NCBI GenBank assembly: GCA_004297935.1
Contig: SCRE01000008.1
Location: 62,001-126,000 of the forward strand
Source: Microbacteriaceae bacterium
Lineage (GTDB): Bacteria > Actinomycetota > Actinomycetes > Actinomycetales > Microbacteriaceae
Reading direction: 5' to 3'
DNA length: 64,000 bases
In this document: positions 1 to 9,633 of the stretch, in pieces
Position numbering within the stretch: position 1 is the stretch's first letter
How the letters are laid out: each line of letters begins with the position of its first letter
Translations under genes and position numbers: made by a program
Notes under the pieces: model-generated
What the model saw: the letters and a program-made list of their open reading frames with translations, nothing else
What the model was told of the DNA's origin: nothing
Databases searched by the model: none

Positions 1-2
1 CG

Positions 3-101
3 TGGATCGGACGGCGGCTGACCCGCAGGTCGAGCGGCGACGGAAGAAGCGCCAAGATCCCGTCGCTGCAGCCGGTAGACCCGAACGCAACTGTGTTCTA
101 G
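3..101 (+). CDS. possible 3' end of a gene cut by the window edge
   Basis: One frame is open from the window edge to a TAG at 99-101 and would encode about 32 residues of a C-terminus rich in Arg and Ser. I recognise no family in it. A second frame starting with GTG at base 2 is also open through this stretch, so the frame choice is not secure. The region may simply be the leader of the phosphoribosyltransferase gene that follows. Confidence 0.2.
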   Translation, partial: WIGRRLTRRSSGDGRSAKIPSLQPVDPNATVF

Positions 102-156
102 CATCCCCGCTGCCGCCGCCGCACCGCTCATGCGACACTGGGAGGCGGAGGCCACC

Positions 157-801
157 ATGATCTTCAGCGACCGTGTCGACGCCGGTCGACAGTTGGCAGA
201 ACGGATGTCGCATCTCGCCGACAATGACGCGATCGTGCTCGGACTGCCTCGCGGCGGGGTGCCGGTCGGGTATGAGGTTGCGATCGCCCTCGGGTTGCCA
301 TTGGATGTGATCGTGGTGCGCAAACTCGGCGTACCGTGGCATGAGGAACTGGCGATGGGGGCGATCGCACAAGGCGTTCGCGTTCTGGACGACGACACGG
401 TGACGTCGCTGCAGCTCAGCCGCGACGACATCGATGAAGTCGAACAGCGCGAACAGGCGGAACTTGCCAGAAGAGCGCGTCGGTTCCGTGGGCGCAGCGG
501 CCCCTTGCAGCTGAACGGCCGTACCGCGATCATCGTCGACGATGGCGTGGCCACCGGCGCAACGGCGCGCGCCGCGTGCCAGGTGGCGCGCGCTGCCGGT
601 GCTGCGCACGTCGTGCTGGCGGTACCCGTGGCTCCACCGGACTGGAATCCGCCACGGGGCACCGTCGCAGACGAGTTCATCTGTGTCGCCCGACCCTCGC
701 CCTTCTTCGCGATCGGACAGTGGTACGAGGATTTCCGCCAGACGACCGATCGGACGGTGCTGGAATTGCTGGCGCGCTCGGCGGATCGCTTCAGGCCGTA
801 G
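157..801 (+). CDS. phosphoribosyltransferase family protein
   Basis: A 214-residue type I phosphoribosyltransferase-fold protein. The PRPP-binding signature IIVDDGVATGAT lies near residues 125-136, preceded by GLPRGGVPVGYEVA and VVRKLGVPWHEELAMG, which are typical of the free-standing family often annotated only as phosphoribosyltransferase. The substrate cannot be read from the sequence. I chose the ATG at 157 because GGAGGCGGAGG ends about 5 bases before it; an in-frame ATG at 130 has no comparable ribosome binding site and would add nine residues. The EamA exporter gene follows after a few bases on the same strand. Some relatives are fused to a dienelactone hydrolase domain, which is absent here. 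Confidence 0.85.
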   Translation: MIFSDRVDAGRQLAERMSHLADNDAIVLGLPRGGVPVGYEVAIALGLPLDVIVVRKLGVPWHEELAMGAIAQGVRVLDDDTVTSLQLSRDDIDEVEQREQAELARRARRFRGRSGPLQLNGRTAIIVDDGVATGATARAACQVARAAGAAHVVLAVPVAPPDWNPPRGTVADEFICVARPSPFFAIGQWYEDFRQTTDRTVLELLARSADRFRP

Positions 802-807
802 GCTCGG

Positions 808-1698
808 TTGGTGACGCACAGACCAGACCGACGCAGATCGCTCATCGGTGCGGGCACCCAGTTGGGCACCGAGGTCAGCATCAACCTCGGATCGGCGATT
901 GCGGGCCTTTTGATTCCGATCGTCGGCGCGGTCGTCATCGTGACCGTTCGCCAGCTCGTCACCGTCGCGGCGATCACGCCGTTCTATCGGCCGCAGGCGC
1001 GCCGGCTGACCTGGCGGCGCCTGTGGCCCGCGATCGCGCTCGGTGTGGTGTTGGCCGTCATGAATCTCGCGTTCTACGAGTCCGTCGGCAGACTCGGCCT
1101 CGGGCTGGCCGCGACCATCGAATTCCTCGGGCCGTTCACGCTCGCGCTGCTCGGCTCGCGCCGGCTGATCGACCTGGCATGTGCGGTTGCCGCGGCCGGC
1201 GGCATCCTGCTGCTGACGGATGCCGCCGGCCCGCTCGACCCGTTCGGCGTTGTGCTTGCCCTGACGGCGGCGGCCGCCTGGGCCGCATACATCCTGCTGA
1301 CGCGGCGCGTCGCCAATCAGCTGCCCGGACTCGAGGGTCTGACGGTGGCGAGCATCGTCGCATCCGTGATCCTCGTTCCGGCCGCGCTGTTCGTGGTCGA
1401 CTACGCGGCGATCGACTGGGGAGTGCTCGGGTTGTTGCTGGCGGCCGGTGTCCTGTCCTCAGCGCTGCCGTACTCCCTCGACACGTTCATCCTGCGTAGA
1501 ATTCCGGCACGGCTGTACGCGATCATCACCAGTGTCGGGCCGGTCATCGCGGCCGGGTTCGGCTGGCTCCTGTTGAGGGAGTCGTTCGCGCTGCAGCAGC
1601 AGTTCGGCATCGTCGTCGTGTGCGCGGCGGCCGCCGTCGCCGTCGCCACGCAGCGCGAACGCCGGCGGTCGGAGCTCGAAAAGACGGCAGAGGCCTAG
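808..1698 (+). CDS. EamA/RhtA-like drug/metabolite transporter superfamily protein
   Basis: A roughly 296-residue integral membrane protein with about ten hydrophobic segments in two repeats, as in EamA (DMT) exporters. Phrases such as FYESVGRLGLGLAATIEFLGP and SALPYSLDTFILRRIPARLY resemble the RhtA threonine/homoserine exporter group, but the substrate is inferred only. The first candidate start is TTG at 808, immediately followed by GTG at 811; neither has a strong Shine-Dalgarno sequence, and coupling to the phosphoribosyltransferase gene that stops at 801 is plausible. It converges with pyk. The C-terminus is basic (RERRRSELEK) and likely cytoplasmic. Confidence 0.85.
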   Translation: MVTHRPDRRRSLIGAGTQLGTEVSINLGSAIAGLLIPIVGAVVIVTVRQLVTVAAITPFYRPQARRLTWRRLWPAIALGVVLAVMNLAFYESVGRLGLGLAATIEFLGPFTLALLGSRRLIDLACAVAAAGGILLLTDAAGPLDPFGVVLALTAAAAWAAYILLTRRVANQLPGLEGLTVASIVASVILVPAALFVVDYAAIDWGVLGLLLAAGVLSSALPYSLDTFILRRIPARLYAIITSVGPVIAAGFGWLLLRESFALQQQFGIVVVCAAAAVAVATQRERRRSELEKTAEA

Positions 1699-1706
1699 CC
1701 GGTCGC

Positions 1707-1739
1707 CAGGCTGTCACCGGCCTGTCATCGGCCTGTCAC
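1707..1739. repeat. three tandem copies of an 11-bp unit
   Basis: The gap between the convergent EamA gene and pyk holds CAGGCTGTCAC, CGGCCTGTCAT and CGGCCTGTCAC in direct tandem. The copies differ at two or three positions. No clear hairpin with a T tract accompanies them. The function is unknown and the array may be a neutral microsatellite-like expansion. Confidence 0.6.
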
Positions 1740-1758
1740 GACGTGCGAGCGCGTCGGC

Positions 1759-3207
1759 CTACGGAATCGCCGCGTACGCGGGAGCCGCGTTGTTGTGCAC
1801 GTCGCCGAGCACGTGAACGCGCACGTCATTGGTCGAGCCGGAGATTCCGGGAGGGGAACCGGAGATGACGACGACCTTGTCGCCGACCTCCGCCAGCTTC
1901 TCGCCGAGCAGGATGTCGTCCACCTGACCGAACATCTGGTCGGTGTGCGTGACCCGGTCGACCAGGAACGTCTGGATGCCCCAGGTCAACGCCAAGCGGC
2001 GACGGATGCCCGGTTCCGGTGTGAAGGCGAGCATCGGGATCTTGGAGCGCAGTCGCGACATCCGGCGTGCTGAGTCACCGGACTCGGTGAACACACACAG
2101 ATAGACGGCATCCACGAACGCGGCGACCTCCGCGGCGACGAGAGTGATCGCGCCGCCCTGGGTGCGCGGCTTCGTGCCGAGCGGCAGGATCCGCTCCAGG
2201 CCGTGCTCTTCAGTCGATTCGATGATGCGCGCCATCGTCTGCACGGTGACGACCGGATATTCGCCGACGCTCGTCTCCCCGCTGAGCATCACCGCATCCG
2301 TTCCGTCGAGAACGGCGTTCGCGACGTCCGATGTCTCCGCGCGAGTCGGGATCGGGCTGGAGATCATCGATTCGAGCATCTGCGTCGCGACGATGACCGG
2401 CTTGGCCATCCGCCGGGCGAGCTCGACGGCGCGCTTCTGCACGATCGGCACAGCCTCCAGCGGCAGTTCCACACCGAGATCGCCGCGGGCGACCATGATC
2501 GCATCGAACGCGTCGACGATCTCTTCGAGCGCGTCGACGGCCTGCGGTTTCTCGATCTTGGCGATCACCGGGACCTTGCGGCCCTCCTCTGCCATGATCT
2601 CGTGCACGCGAGTGATGTCGTTCGCGTTGCGCACGAAGGACAGTGCGACCAGATCGGTGCCCAGCCTCAGCCCCCAGCGCAGGTCGGCCTCATCCTTTTC
2701 GCTCAGCGCCGGCACGTTGACGGCGACCCCGGGCAGGTTGATGCCCTTGTTGTTGGAGACGGCCCCGGCCACGACCACCTCGGTCGTCACGGCGGTCCCG
2801 TCCGTGTCGACGACCTTGACCTTCACCTTTCCGTCGTCGATGAGCAGGAAATCGCCGGGCCTGACGTCCTGGGGCAGCCCCTTGAACGTCGTGCTGCACA
2901 ACTCCTTCGTGCCCACGACGTCTTCCGTGGTGATCGTGAAGATGTCGCCGACCTCGAGTTCGTACGGGCCGGCCTCGAACTTGCCGAGCCGGATCTTCGG
3001 ACCCTGAAGGTCGACCATGACGGCGACGGCACGACCGCTGTCGTCCGCGGCCTTCCGCACGTTGGCGTACACCGATTCGTGCACGTCGTAGCTGCCGTGG
3101 CTGAGGTTCATCCGCGCCACGTCGACGCCCGCATCGATGATCGCGCGAATGTTCTCGTAGCTGGATGTCGCAGGCCCCAGGGTCGCGACGATCTTTGCTC
3201 GTCTCAT
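1759..3207 (-). CDS. pyk: pyruvate kinase
   Basis: Catalyses phosphoenolpyruvate + ADP to pyruvate + ATP, the last step of glycolysis, in the cytoplasm. The 482-residue length is normal for the bacterial enzyme. Visible features are the N-terminal barrel start (RRAKIVATLGPA), the substrate-binding region MNLSHGSY (33-40), the catalytic lysine segment VIAKIEKPQAV (about 214-225), the metal-binding motif MVARGDLGVE (238-247), the segment MLSGETSVGEYP, and a C-terminal domain ending VVVISGSPPGISGST. It starts with ATG at 3207 and lies about 80 bases downstream of gltD, probably as the last gene of the glt cluster. Confidence 0.97.
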   Translation of the reverse strand: MRRAKIVATLGPATSSYENIRAIIDAGVDVARMNLSHGSYDVHESVYANVRKAADDSGRAVAVMVDLQGPKIRLGKFEAGPYELEVGDIFTITTEDVVGTKELCSTTFKGLPQDVRPGDFLLIDDGKVKVKVVDTDGTAVTTEVVVAGAVSNNKGINLPGVAVNVPALSEKDEADLRWGLRLGTDLVALSFVRNANDITRVHEIMAEEGRKVPVIAKIEKPQAVDALEEIVDAFDAIMVARGDLGVELPLEAVPIVQKRAVELARRMAKPVIVATQMLESMISSPIPTRAETSDVANAVLDGTDAVMLSGETSVGEYPVVTVQTMARIIESTEEHGLERILPLGTKPRTQGGAITLVAAEVAAFVDAVYLCVFTESGDSARRMSRLRSKIPMLAFTPEPGIRRRLALTWGIQTFLVDRVTHTDQMFGQVDDILLGEKLAEVGDKVVVISGSPPGISGSTNDVRVHVLGDVHNNAAPAYAAIP

Positions 3208-3287
3208 GCTGTGTGTACTCCGTGATTCTGCGCGAACGCGCGCGATTCGTGCGGCCGGCCATCGGGTCTGCCGACCGTCGAGCCTCT

Positions 3288-4745
3288 CTAAATGGTGATG
3301 CCGCGGTCCGTGGGCTTGATCGGCGACGGCAGAGAGGTCTCCCCCTCAAGATACCGGTCCACGGCCGCAGCCGCTGCCCGGCCCTCCGCGATCGCCCAGA
3401 CGATGAGCGACTGGCCGCGTCCGGCGTCCCCGGCGACGAACACGCCGGGTTGGTCGGTTTGGAACCCCCCGTCGCGTTGCACGTTGCCGCGCTGATCGAA
3501 TGGCAGGGACAGCTGGTCGCCGAGGTCGGCGGATTCCGGACCCGTGAACCCCAGCGCCAGCAGCACCAGGTCCGCCGGAATCTCCTGCTCCGTGCCGGCC
3601 TTCGGAACCCTTCTGCCGTCGAGGTACTCGGTCTCTGCAACGCGGATGCCGCGCACCTCGCCGAACTCGTTCGTCAGGAACTCGACGGTCGATGCGAGAT
3701 ACTCGCGCCGACCGCCCTCCTCGTGCGCGCTGGAAACCTCGAACAGGGTCGGGGTCATCGGCCACGGCTGGTGCGACGGCCGTTCGCTCGGCGGCTGCTT
3801 GCCGATGGCGAGGTTCGTCACGGACAGCGCTCCCTGGCGGTGCGCCGTGCCGATGCAGTCCGAACCCGTGTCGCCGCCGCCGAGGACGACGACATGCTTG
3901 CCTTGCGCGGTGATCTGGTCTTCGACCCTGTCGCCGGCCACGACCCGGTTCTGCTCCACCAGGTACTCCATCGCGAAGTGGATGCCGGACAGATCCCGGC
4001 CGGGGATCGGCAGGTCGCGCGGAACGGCGGCGCCGGTCGCGATCACGACCGCGTCGTACCGTGCGCGGAGCTCGTCCCAGGCGATGTCGACGCCGATGTT
4101 GACGCCGGCCCGGAAGCGGGTGCCCTCGGCCATCATCTGATTGAGGCGGGCCTCGAGCGGCTTCTTCTCCATCTTGAAATCGGGGATGCCGTAACGTACG
4201 AGCCCGCCGATGCGATCGTCACGCTCGTACACGGCGACGGTGTGACCCGCGCGCGTCAGCTGTTGGGCGGCGGCGAGCCCGGCCGGGCCCGAACCGACGA
4301 TCGCGACGGTCTTGCCGGTCAGACGCTGCGGCGGATGCGGCTGTACCCAGCCGTTCGCCCACGCCTGATCGATGATCGAGACCTCGACCTGTTTGATCGT
4401 CACAGGAGGCTGGTTGATTCCGAGAACACAGGAGTCTTCGCACGGAGCGGGGCACAACCGTCCGGTCATCTCCGGAAAGTTGTTCGTCGCGTGCAGCCGG
4501 TCGGCCGCCAGCCTGCCCTCGCCGCGCCACATCAGGTCGTTCCACTCCGGGATGAGGTTGCCGAGCGGGCAACCCTGGTGGCAGAACGGAGTGCCGCAGT
4601 CCATGCAGCGGCCGGCCTGGCGGCGCAGCTCGACCGGATCGCCCGGCTCGTAGACCTCTTTCCAGTCCATCAGCCGCACGGAAACCGGCCGCCGCCGGGG
4701 CAGCTCGCGCTCCGTGACCTTCAGAAACCCCTTGGGATCAGCCAC
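3288..4745 (-). CDS. gltD: glutamate synthase small (beta) subunit
   Basis: Supplies electrons from NADPH to the large subunit for reductive conversion of 2-oxoglutarate and glutamine into two glutamates. The 485-residue protein has N-terminal cluster-binding cysteines (CMDCGTPFCHQGC, about 47-59, and CPAPCEDSC, 98-106), an FAD Rossmann motif GSGPAGLAAA (151-160) and an NADPH motif GGGDTGSDCIG. The start is a GTG at 4745 in the string GGAGGTGACCGGTGGCTGA, where a good Shine-Dalgarno sequence precedes it by 6 bases. In a simple arrangement this GTG would overlap the gltB stop by 8 bases; here a tandem repeat separates the two genes. Confidence 0.96.
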   Translation of the reverse strand: MADPKGFLKVTERELPRRRPVSVRLMDWKEVYEPGDPVELRRQAGRCMDCGTPFCHQGCPLGNLIPEWNDLMWRGEGRLAADRLHATNNFPEMTGRLCPAPCEDSCVLGINQPPVTIKQVEVSIIDQAWANGWVQPHPPQRLTGKTVAIVGSGPAGLAAAQQLTRAGHTVAVYERDDRIGGLVRYGIPDFKMEKKPLEARLNQMMAEGTRFRAGVNIGVDIAWDELRARYDAVVIATGAAVPRDLPIPGRDLSGIHFAMEYLVEQNRVVAGDRVEDQITAQGKHVVVLGGGDTGSDCIGTAHRQGALSVTNLAIGKQPPSERPSHQPWPMTPTLFEVSSAHEEGGRREYLASTVEFLTNEFGEVRGIRVAETEYLDGRRVPKAGTEQEIPADLVLLALGFTGPESADLGDQLSLPFDQRGNVQRDGGFQTDQPGVFVAGDAGRGQSLIVWAIAEGRAAAAAVDRYLEGETSLPSPIKPTDRGITI

Positions 4746-4806
4746 CGGTCACCTCCAAGCAGTTCATGGGCAGAGCTCGAGTCCACACCACTGCGGTCTC
4801 AGCCAC
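4738..4806 (-). CDS. 22-codon mini-ORF in the glt repeat (copy next to gltD)
   Basis: GTG start at 4806, preceded by GGAGGTGACCG, and TGA at 4738-4740. The peptide begins [10 protein letters not shown] and ends LEVTGG, echoing the GltB C-terminus. Its last eight bases, GTGGCTGA, contain the gltD start codon, so ribosomes ending here could restart on gltD. Whether the peptide itself matters is unknown; the likely role, if any, is translational coupling. Confidence 0.4.
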   Translation of the reverse strand: MAETAVVWTRALPMNCLEVTGG

Positions 4807-4867
4807 CGGTCACCTCCAAGCAGTTCATGGGCAGAGCTCGGGTCCACACCACTGCGGTCTCAGCCAC
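4799..4867 (-). CDS. 22-codon mini-ORF in the glt repeat (middle copy)
   Basis: Same structure as its neighbours: GTG start at 4867 after GGAGGTGACCG, and a TGA at 4799-4801 that overlaps the start of the next mini-ORF by the 8-base string GTGGCTGA. The encoded peptide is identical to the other two copies, because the single base difference in the array is a synonymous Thr change. Expression is inferred only from the start signals. Confidence 0.4.
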   Translation of the reverse strand: MAETAVVWTRALPMNCLEVTGG

Positions 4868-4928
4868 CGGTCACCTCCAAGCAGTTCATGGGCAGAGCTC
4901 GGGTCCACACCACTGCGGTCTCAGCCAC
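4860..4928 (-). CDS. 22-codon mini-ORF in the glt repeat (copy overlapping the gltB stop)
   Basis: GTG start at 4928 overlaps the gltB stop (TGA, 4921-4923) in the string GTGGCTGA, and the gltB 3' end provides GGAGGTGACCG as its Shine-Dalgarno region. TGA at 4860-4862 in turn overlaps the next mini-ORF. This is the position where gltD would start if the array were absent. Confidence 0.4.
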   Translation of the reverse strand: MAETAVVWTRALPMNCLEVTGG

Positions 4929-7900
4929 CGGTCACCTCCAGAATTCGCGTCCACACCACTGCACCGTCGGGATCCAGGCCTTCTGCCGCGGCGTTCTGAC
5001 GGGTCTCCAGAACAGCGGCGTAGTCGCGCGGCCGCACTTTCACGAACGCCGCGATCGTCGCGTCGAAATCGGCCAGCATCGCGGCGGCGACCGTTGAATC
5101 CGTCTCCGCCCTGTGTCGTTCGAGCAGGTCGCGCACGATCTCGACGTCCGCACCCCCGAGTGCGGACAGGACGAGCTCGCCCGAGGCGAGCGCATCCGGA
5201 TTCACACGCTCGCGGCGCAACCGATACACGTACGCGGTGCCGCCGGACATGCCGGCACCGAGGTTTCGGCCGGTGCTGCCGATGATCACGGCCAGCCCGC
5301 CGGTCATGTACTCCAGCGCGTGATCGCCCACACCCTCGACGACGGCCGTCGCTCCCGAGTTGCGTACGAGGAAGCGTTCCCCCACGATCCCACGGATGAA
5401 CAGGCTCCCGCGGGTCGCTCCGTAGCCGATCACGTTGCCGGCGATGACGTTGCGCTCGGCCGGGAAGACGCTGCTGCGATCCGGCCGCAGAATGATCGAC
5501 CCGCCGGAAAGCCCCTTGCCGACATAGTCGTTCGAGTCGCCCTCCAGACGCAGGGTGATGCCGCCGGGCAGGAACGCTCCGAAGGATTGTCCCGCGGAAC
5601 CGACCAGCGTGATCTCGATCGAATCGGCCGGCAGCCCGTTCTCGCCGTGGCGAACCGTCACCTCATGGCCGAGCATGGTGCCGACGGCCCGTTCCGTGTT
5701 GCGGATCGGCAGCGTGAACTGCACGTGCCCGCCGCGTTCGAGCACGTCGGCGCTGCGCCGGATCAGCTCGTTGTCGAAGTGTTTCTCCAACTCGTGATTC
5801 TGCGGTCGTGCATTCTTGCGCGGCGCGTCCGCCGGGAACTCCGGACCGTGCAGGATCGGCGTCAGGTCGAGACCGGATGCCTTCCAGTGTTCGATCGCGC
5901 CGTCGACGTCGAGCAGGTCGCTTCGTCCGATGATCTCGTCGAGCGACCGGAAGCCGAGGTCGGCAAGGTATTCGCGCACCTCTTGCGCGATGAACTCCAT
6001 GAAGTTCACCACGAATTCGGGCTTGCCGGTGAACCGGCTGCGCAGCAGCGGGTTCTGCGTCGCAACGCCGACCGGGCAGGTGTCCAGGTGGCATACCCGC
6101 ATCATGACGCAGCCGGAGACCACCAGCGGCGCTGTCGCGAAGCCGAACTCCTCCGCCCCGAGCAGCGCACCGATGATGACGTCGCGGCCGGTCTTCAGTT
6201 GCCCGTCGACCTGCACGACGACGCGGTCGCGCATGCCGTTGAGCATCAGGGTCTGCTGGGTCTCGGCGAGTCCGAGTTCCCATGGCGTTCCGGCATGCTT
6301 GAGTGAGTTCAGTGGGCTTGCGCCTGTGCCTCCGTCGTGGCCGGAGACGAGCACGACATCGGCCAGCGCCTTGGTCACACCGGCTGCGACCGCGCCGATG
6401 CCGGACTCGCTGACGAGTTTCACATGCACTCGCGCGGACGGGTTGGCACGCTTCAGATCGTAGATCAGCTGTTTGAGGTCTTCGATCGAATAGATGTCGT
6501 GGTGGGGCGGCGGCGAGATCAGGCCGACCCCGGCCGTCGCGTGCCGGGTCCGGGCGATCCATGGATACACCTTGGCCGGCGGCAGTTGGCCCCCTTCACC
6601 CGGTTTCGCCCCCTGAGCCAGCTTGATCTGCAGGTCGTCTGCATGGGTGAGATACATGCTCGTCACACCGAAACGACCGGAGGCGACCTGCTTGATCGCG
6701 CTGCGCCGCTCCGGGTCGAGGAGACGTTCCGTGTCTTCGCCGCCCTCTCCCGTGTTCGACTTGCCGCCGAGCCGGTTCATCGCGATGGCGAGGTTCTCGT
6801 GCGCCTCCTTCGAGATCGAGCCGTAGCTCATCGCGCCTGTGGAGAACCGTTTGACGATGGATGCGACGGCTTCGACCTCGTCGATCGGAACCCGCGGGCG
6901 CGTGCCGGTCTGCAACCGGAACATGCCGCGCAGCGTCATCAGTGTCTCGGCTTGATCGTCGACGAGCCTGGTGTAATCGCGGAAGATGTCGAATCGGCGA
7001 TTGCGGGTCGAATGCTGCAGCTTGAACACGGTGTCCGGGTTGAACAAGTGCGGTGCGCCGTCCCGCCGCCACTGGTACTCGCCGCCCGTGTTCAGGCGTT
7101 GGTGCGCCGTCACGGCGCCCTCCTGCGGGTACGCGCTCAGGTGCCGCGCCAGGTTCTCGGCGGCGATGACGTCGATGCCAACTCCGCCGAGCTTGCTCGT
7201 CGTTCCGGTGAAGTAGCGGTCGACGAATTCCTGGGAGAGACCGACCGCTTCGAATGCCTGCGCGGCCGCATAGGACGAAACCGTGGAGATGCCCATCTTG
7301 GACATGATCTTCAGCACGCCCTTGCCGAGGCCCTTGATCACGTTCTTCACCGCGGCCTCGGCCGTGACGCCGGCGATCAGCCCCTGACGCACCAGGTCTT
7401 CGCAGGTCTCCATCGCCAGGTACGGATTGACCGCGGATGCACCGTAGCCAATCAGCAGCGCGACGTGATGCACCTCGCGCACATCGCCGGCTTCGACGAT
7501 GATGCCGACTTTCATCCGGTTCTCGGTGCGGATCAGGTGGTGGTGCACGCCGGACAGCATGAGCAGCGACGGGATCGGCGCGAGGTCCTTGTTCGAGTCG
7601 CGGTCGCTGAGCACGATGAACTTGGTGCCGGCCTCGATGGCCTCGTCCACCTCCTCGCACATCTGCGAGATGCGCCTCTCCAACGCGTTCGGTCCTGCGT
7701 CGAATCGATAGAGGCCTTTGATGGTCGTCGTCGTGCGGCTGCCGTGGCGCACGTCGATGTGCTGGATCTTGGCCAGCTCGTCGTTGTTGATCACCGGAAA
7801 GTCCAGCACAACCTGGCGAGCATGCTCCGGAGTGGCCGTGAGCAGGTTGCGTTCCGGACCGACGCCGGCCTGCATCGAGGTCACGACGGCCTCGCGGATC

Positions 7901-9498
7901 GAATCGAGCGGCGGATTGGTGACTTGCGCGAACTGCTGCGTGAAATAGTCGAAGAGCAGCCGCGGACGTTCCGAGAGCACCGCGACGGGGGTGTCTGTGC
8001 CCATGGCGCCGATCGGCTCGGCACCGGTGATGGCCATCGGCATCAGCAGGCGGTGAACTTCTTCCTGCGTGTAGCCGAAGGTGCGCTGACGGCGGGTGAC
8101 GGATGCCGGTGTGTGCACGATGTGCTCGCGGTCCGGCAGGTCCTTCAGGTTGATGCGGCCCTCGCGCAACCAGTCGCCCCACGGCTGACTGGCCGACAGT
8201 TCCGTCTTGATCTCGTCGTCTTCGATCAGGCGCCCGATCGCGGTGTCGACCAGGAACATCCGCCCGGGCCGGAGCCGGCCCTTGCGCACGACCCTGCTGG
8301 GGTCGACCGTGAGCACCCCGCTCTCGCTGGCGAGAACGACCAGGCCGTCGTCGGTGACCACGTAGCGGCCGGGGCGCAGGCCGTTGCGGTCCAGTGTGGC
8401 ACCGACCAGCGAACCGTCTGTGAAGATCAGTGCGGCCGGACCGTCCCAGGGCTCCATGAGCATGGAGTGGTACTCGTAGAAGTCTTTCCGGCGCTGTTCG
8501 ATCTCGGTCTGGTTCTCCCAGGCCTCCGGCACCATCATCATGATCGCGTGCGGAAGCGAGCGGCCGGCCAGAGTCAACAGCTCGACGACCTCGTCGAACG
8601 ATGCGGAATCGCTCGCGCCGGGTGTCACGATCGGCAGCAGCGGGCCGAGGTCGCCGAGCACATCGCTCTCCAGTTGCGACTGGCGTGCGCGCATCCAATT
8701 GCGGTTGCCCTGAATGGTGTTGATCTCGCCATTGTGGGCGATCATCCTGAACGGTTGAGCCAGCGGCCAGGACGGGAACGTGTTGGTCGAATAGCGCGAG
8801 TGCACGAGTGCGAGCTTCGACGCGAAACGTGCGTCAGACAGATCGGGGTAGAACGGCTCCAGCTGGAGTGTCGTGACCATGCCCTTGTAGACGAGAGTGC
8901 GACTGGACAGTGAGCAGAAGTAGACGGTGAGCTCCCGCTCGATGCGCTTGCGGAGCCGGTAGACCTGACGCTCGAGCAGCATCCCGCCGACCGGTTGGCC
9001 GAGGTCCGTCGTGCGCGTGCTCGCGACGTAGAGCTGTTCGATCGCCGGCATGACCGCGCGTGCGAGCGTGCCGATCTCGTCTGCGCGGATCGGGACCTCA
9101 CGCCAGCCGAGGATCGTCAGACTCTCCTCCACCGCGATGGCTTCGATCCGTGCCTTGACGCTCTCACGCTCGGCGCGATCATCGGGCAGGAACGCGTTTC
9201 CGACGGCGTAGCGGCCGACCGGCGGCAGTGCGACGTCGCTGACGGCGCGGAGGAACGCATCCGGGATCTGGGTGAGGATGCCCGCCCCGTCACCGGTTCC
9301 GGCGTCTGAGCCGATCGCGCCGCGGTGCTCGAGGTTGCGCAGCGCCGCGAGAGCCGTGTCGATGATGTCGTGCCCGGCGGTCCCGCGGAGCGTGGCGACC
9401 ATGGCGAGGCCGCACGCGTCATGTTCCGTTGCCGGGTCGTACAGGCCCTGTCGTACGGGTACAGAACTGAATCGCGAAAATGCCGGGCTGGACGCCAT
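4921..9498 (-). CDS. gltB: glutamate synthase large (alpha) subunit
   Basis: Large subunit of the NADPH-dependent glutamate synthase, central to ammonium assimilation. The 1525 residues match the family. After a short propeptide, [12 protein letters not shown] places the glutamine-hydrolysing nucleophile at about Cys29, which must become N-terminal by cleavage. A Gln amidotransferase domain is followed by a central domain, an FMN barrel, the [3Fe-4S] motif [15 protein letters not shown] (about 1128-1142) and a C-terminal beta-helix domain. I chose ATG at 9498, with GAGG nine bases upstream, over GTG at 9513. The C-terminus ILEVTGG is the template for the downstream repeat. Confidence 0.95.
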   Translation of the reverse strand: MASSPAFSRFSSVPVRQGLYDPATEHDACGLAMVATLRGTAGHDIIDTALAALRNLEHRGAIGSDAGTGDGAGILTQIPDAFLRAVSDVALPPVGRYAVGNAFLPDDRAERESVKARIEAIAVEESLTILGWREVPIRADEIGTLARAVMPAIEQLYVASTRTTDLGQPVGGMLLERQVYRLRKRIERELTVYFCSLSSRTLVYKGMVTTLQLEPFYPDLSDARFASKLALVHSRYSTNTFPSWPLAQPFRMIAHNGEINTIQGNRNWMRARQSQLESDVLGDLGPLLPIVTPGASDSASFDEVVELLTLAGRSLPHAIMMMVPEAWENQTEIEQRRKDFYEYHSMLMEPWDGPAALIFTDGSLVGATLDRNGLRPGRYVVTDDGLVVLASESGVLTVDPSRVVRKGRLRPGRMFLVDTAIGRLIEDDEIKTELSASQPWGDWLREGRINLKDLPDREHIVHTPASVTRRQRTFGYTQEEVHRLLMPMAITGAEPIGAMGTDTPVAVLSERPRLLFDYFTQQFAQVTNPPLDSIREAVVTSMQAGVGPERNLLTATPEHARQVVLDFPVINNDELAKIQHIDVRHGSRTTTTIKGLYRFDAGPNALERRISQMCEEVDEAIEAGTKFIVLSDRDSNKDLAPIPSLLMLSGVHHHLIRTENRMKVGIIVEAGDVREVHHVALLIGYGASAVNPYLAMETCEDLVRQGLIAGVTAEAAVKNVIKGLGKGVLKIMSKMGISTVSSYAAAQAFEAVGLSQEFVDRYFTGTTSKLGGVGIDVIAAENLARHLSAYPQEGAVTAHQRLNTGGEYQWRRDGAPHLFNPDTVFKLQHSTRNRRFDIFRDYTRLVDDQAETLMTLRGMFRLQTGTRPRVPIDEVEAVASIVKRFSTGAMSYGSISKEAHENLAIAMNRLGGKSNTGEGGEDTERLLDPERRSAIKQVASGRFGVTSMYLTHADDLQIKLAQGAKPGEGGQLPPAKVYPWIARTRHATAGVGLISPPPHHDIYSIEDLKQLIYDLKRANPSARVHVKLVSESGIGAVAAGVTKALADVVLVSGHDGGTGASPLNSLKHAGTPWELGLAETQQTLMLNGMRDRVVVQVDGQLKTGRDVIIGALLGAEEFGFATAPLVVSGCVMMRVCHLDTCPVGVATQNPLLRSRFTGKPEFVVNFMEFIAQEVREYLADLGFRSLDEIIGRSDLLDVDGAIEHWKASGLDLTPILHGPEFPADAPRKNARPQNHELEKHFDNELIRRSADVLERGGHVQFTLPIRNTERAVGTMLGHEVTVRHGENGLPADSIEITLVGSAGQSFGAFLPGGITLRLEGDSNDYVGKGLSGGSIILRPDRSSVFPAERNVIAGNVIGYGATRGSLFIRGIVGERFLVRNSGATAVVEGVGDHALEYMTGGLAVIIGSTGRNLGAGMSGGTAYVYRLRRERVNPDALASGELVLSALGGADVEIVRDLLERHRAETDSTVAAAMLADFDATIAAFVKVRPRDYAAVLETRQNAAAEGLDPDGAVVWTRILEVTGG

Positions 9499-9633
9499 GA
9501 CTACCGTCCTCACAGGAGAAGTGGAGAGGGACGCCGTCGGCCCGTGAAGTGAACTCGAACGCTCTTCGCCAGGTTTGATGCACGAGACGAGAATGTGGAA
9601 AAGCGATGTAGCAGCGTCGCTTAGGTCGAGGGA

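Larger units (their letters stand above)
4738..4940. repeat. 61-bp tandem repeat, three full copies plus a partial copy, at the gltB-gltD junction
   Basis: Full units lie at 4738-4798, 4799-4859 and 4860-4920, identical except for one base (A at 4780; G at 4841 and 4902). A fourth, partial copy at 4921-4940 is the true 3' end of gltB. Read on the minus strand, each unit carries the last codons of gltB, a Shine-Dalgarno GGAGG, and the gltD start context GTGGCTGA. Compared with the native gltB end, each unit has 15 extra bases, so AVVWTR is followed by [12 protein letters not shown] rather than ILEVTGG. Because 61 is not a multiple of 3, the copies do not extend gltB; they form a chain of overlapping mini-ORFs. 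Confidence 0.95.

Noticed and set aside
4714-5097. A plus-strand frame with repeated peptide [19 protein letters not shown] across the glt repeat
   Set aside because: The repeated peptide is only the complement of the 61-bp array; there is no start signal or homology, and the minus-strand reading explains the array better.
5113-8913. Long plus-strand open frames (about 400 and 860 codons) opposite gltB
   Set aside because: They are low-complexity, Arg/Asp/Val/Gly-rich translations of the complement of a conserved gene, as expected in GC-rich coding DNA, with no recognisable domain.
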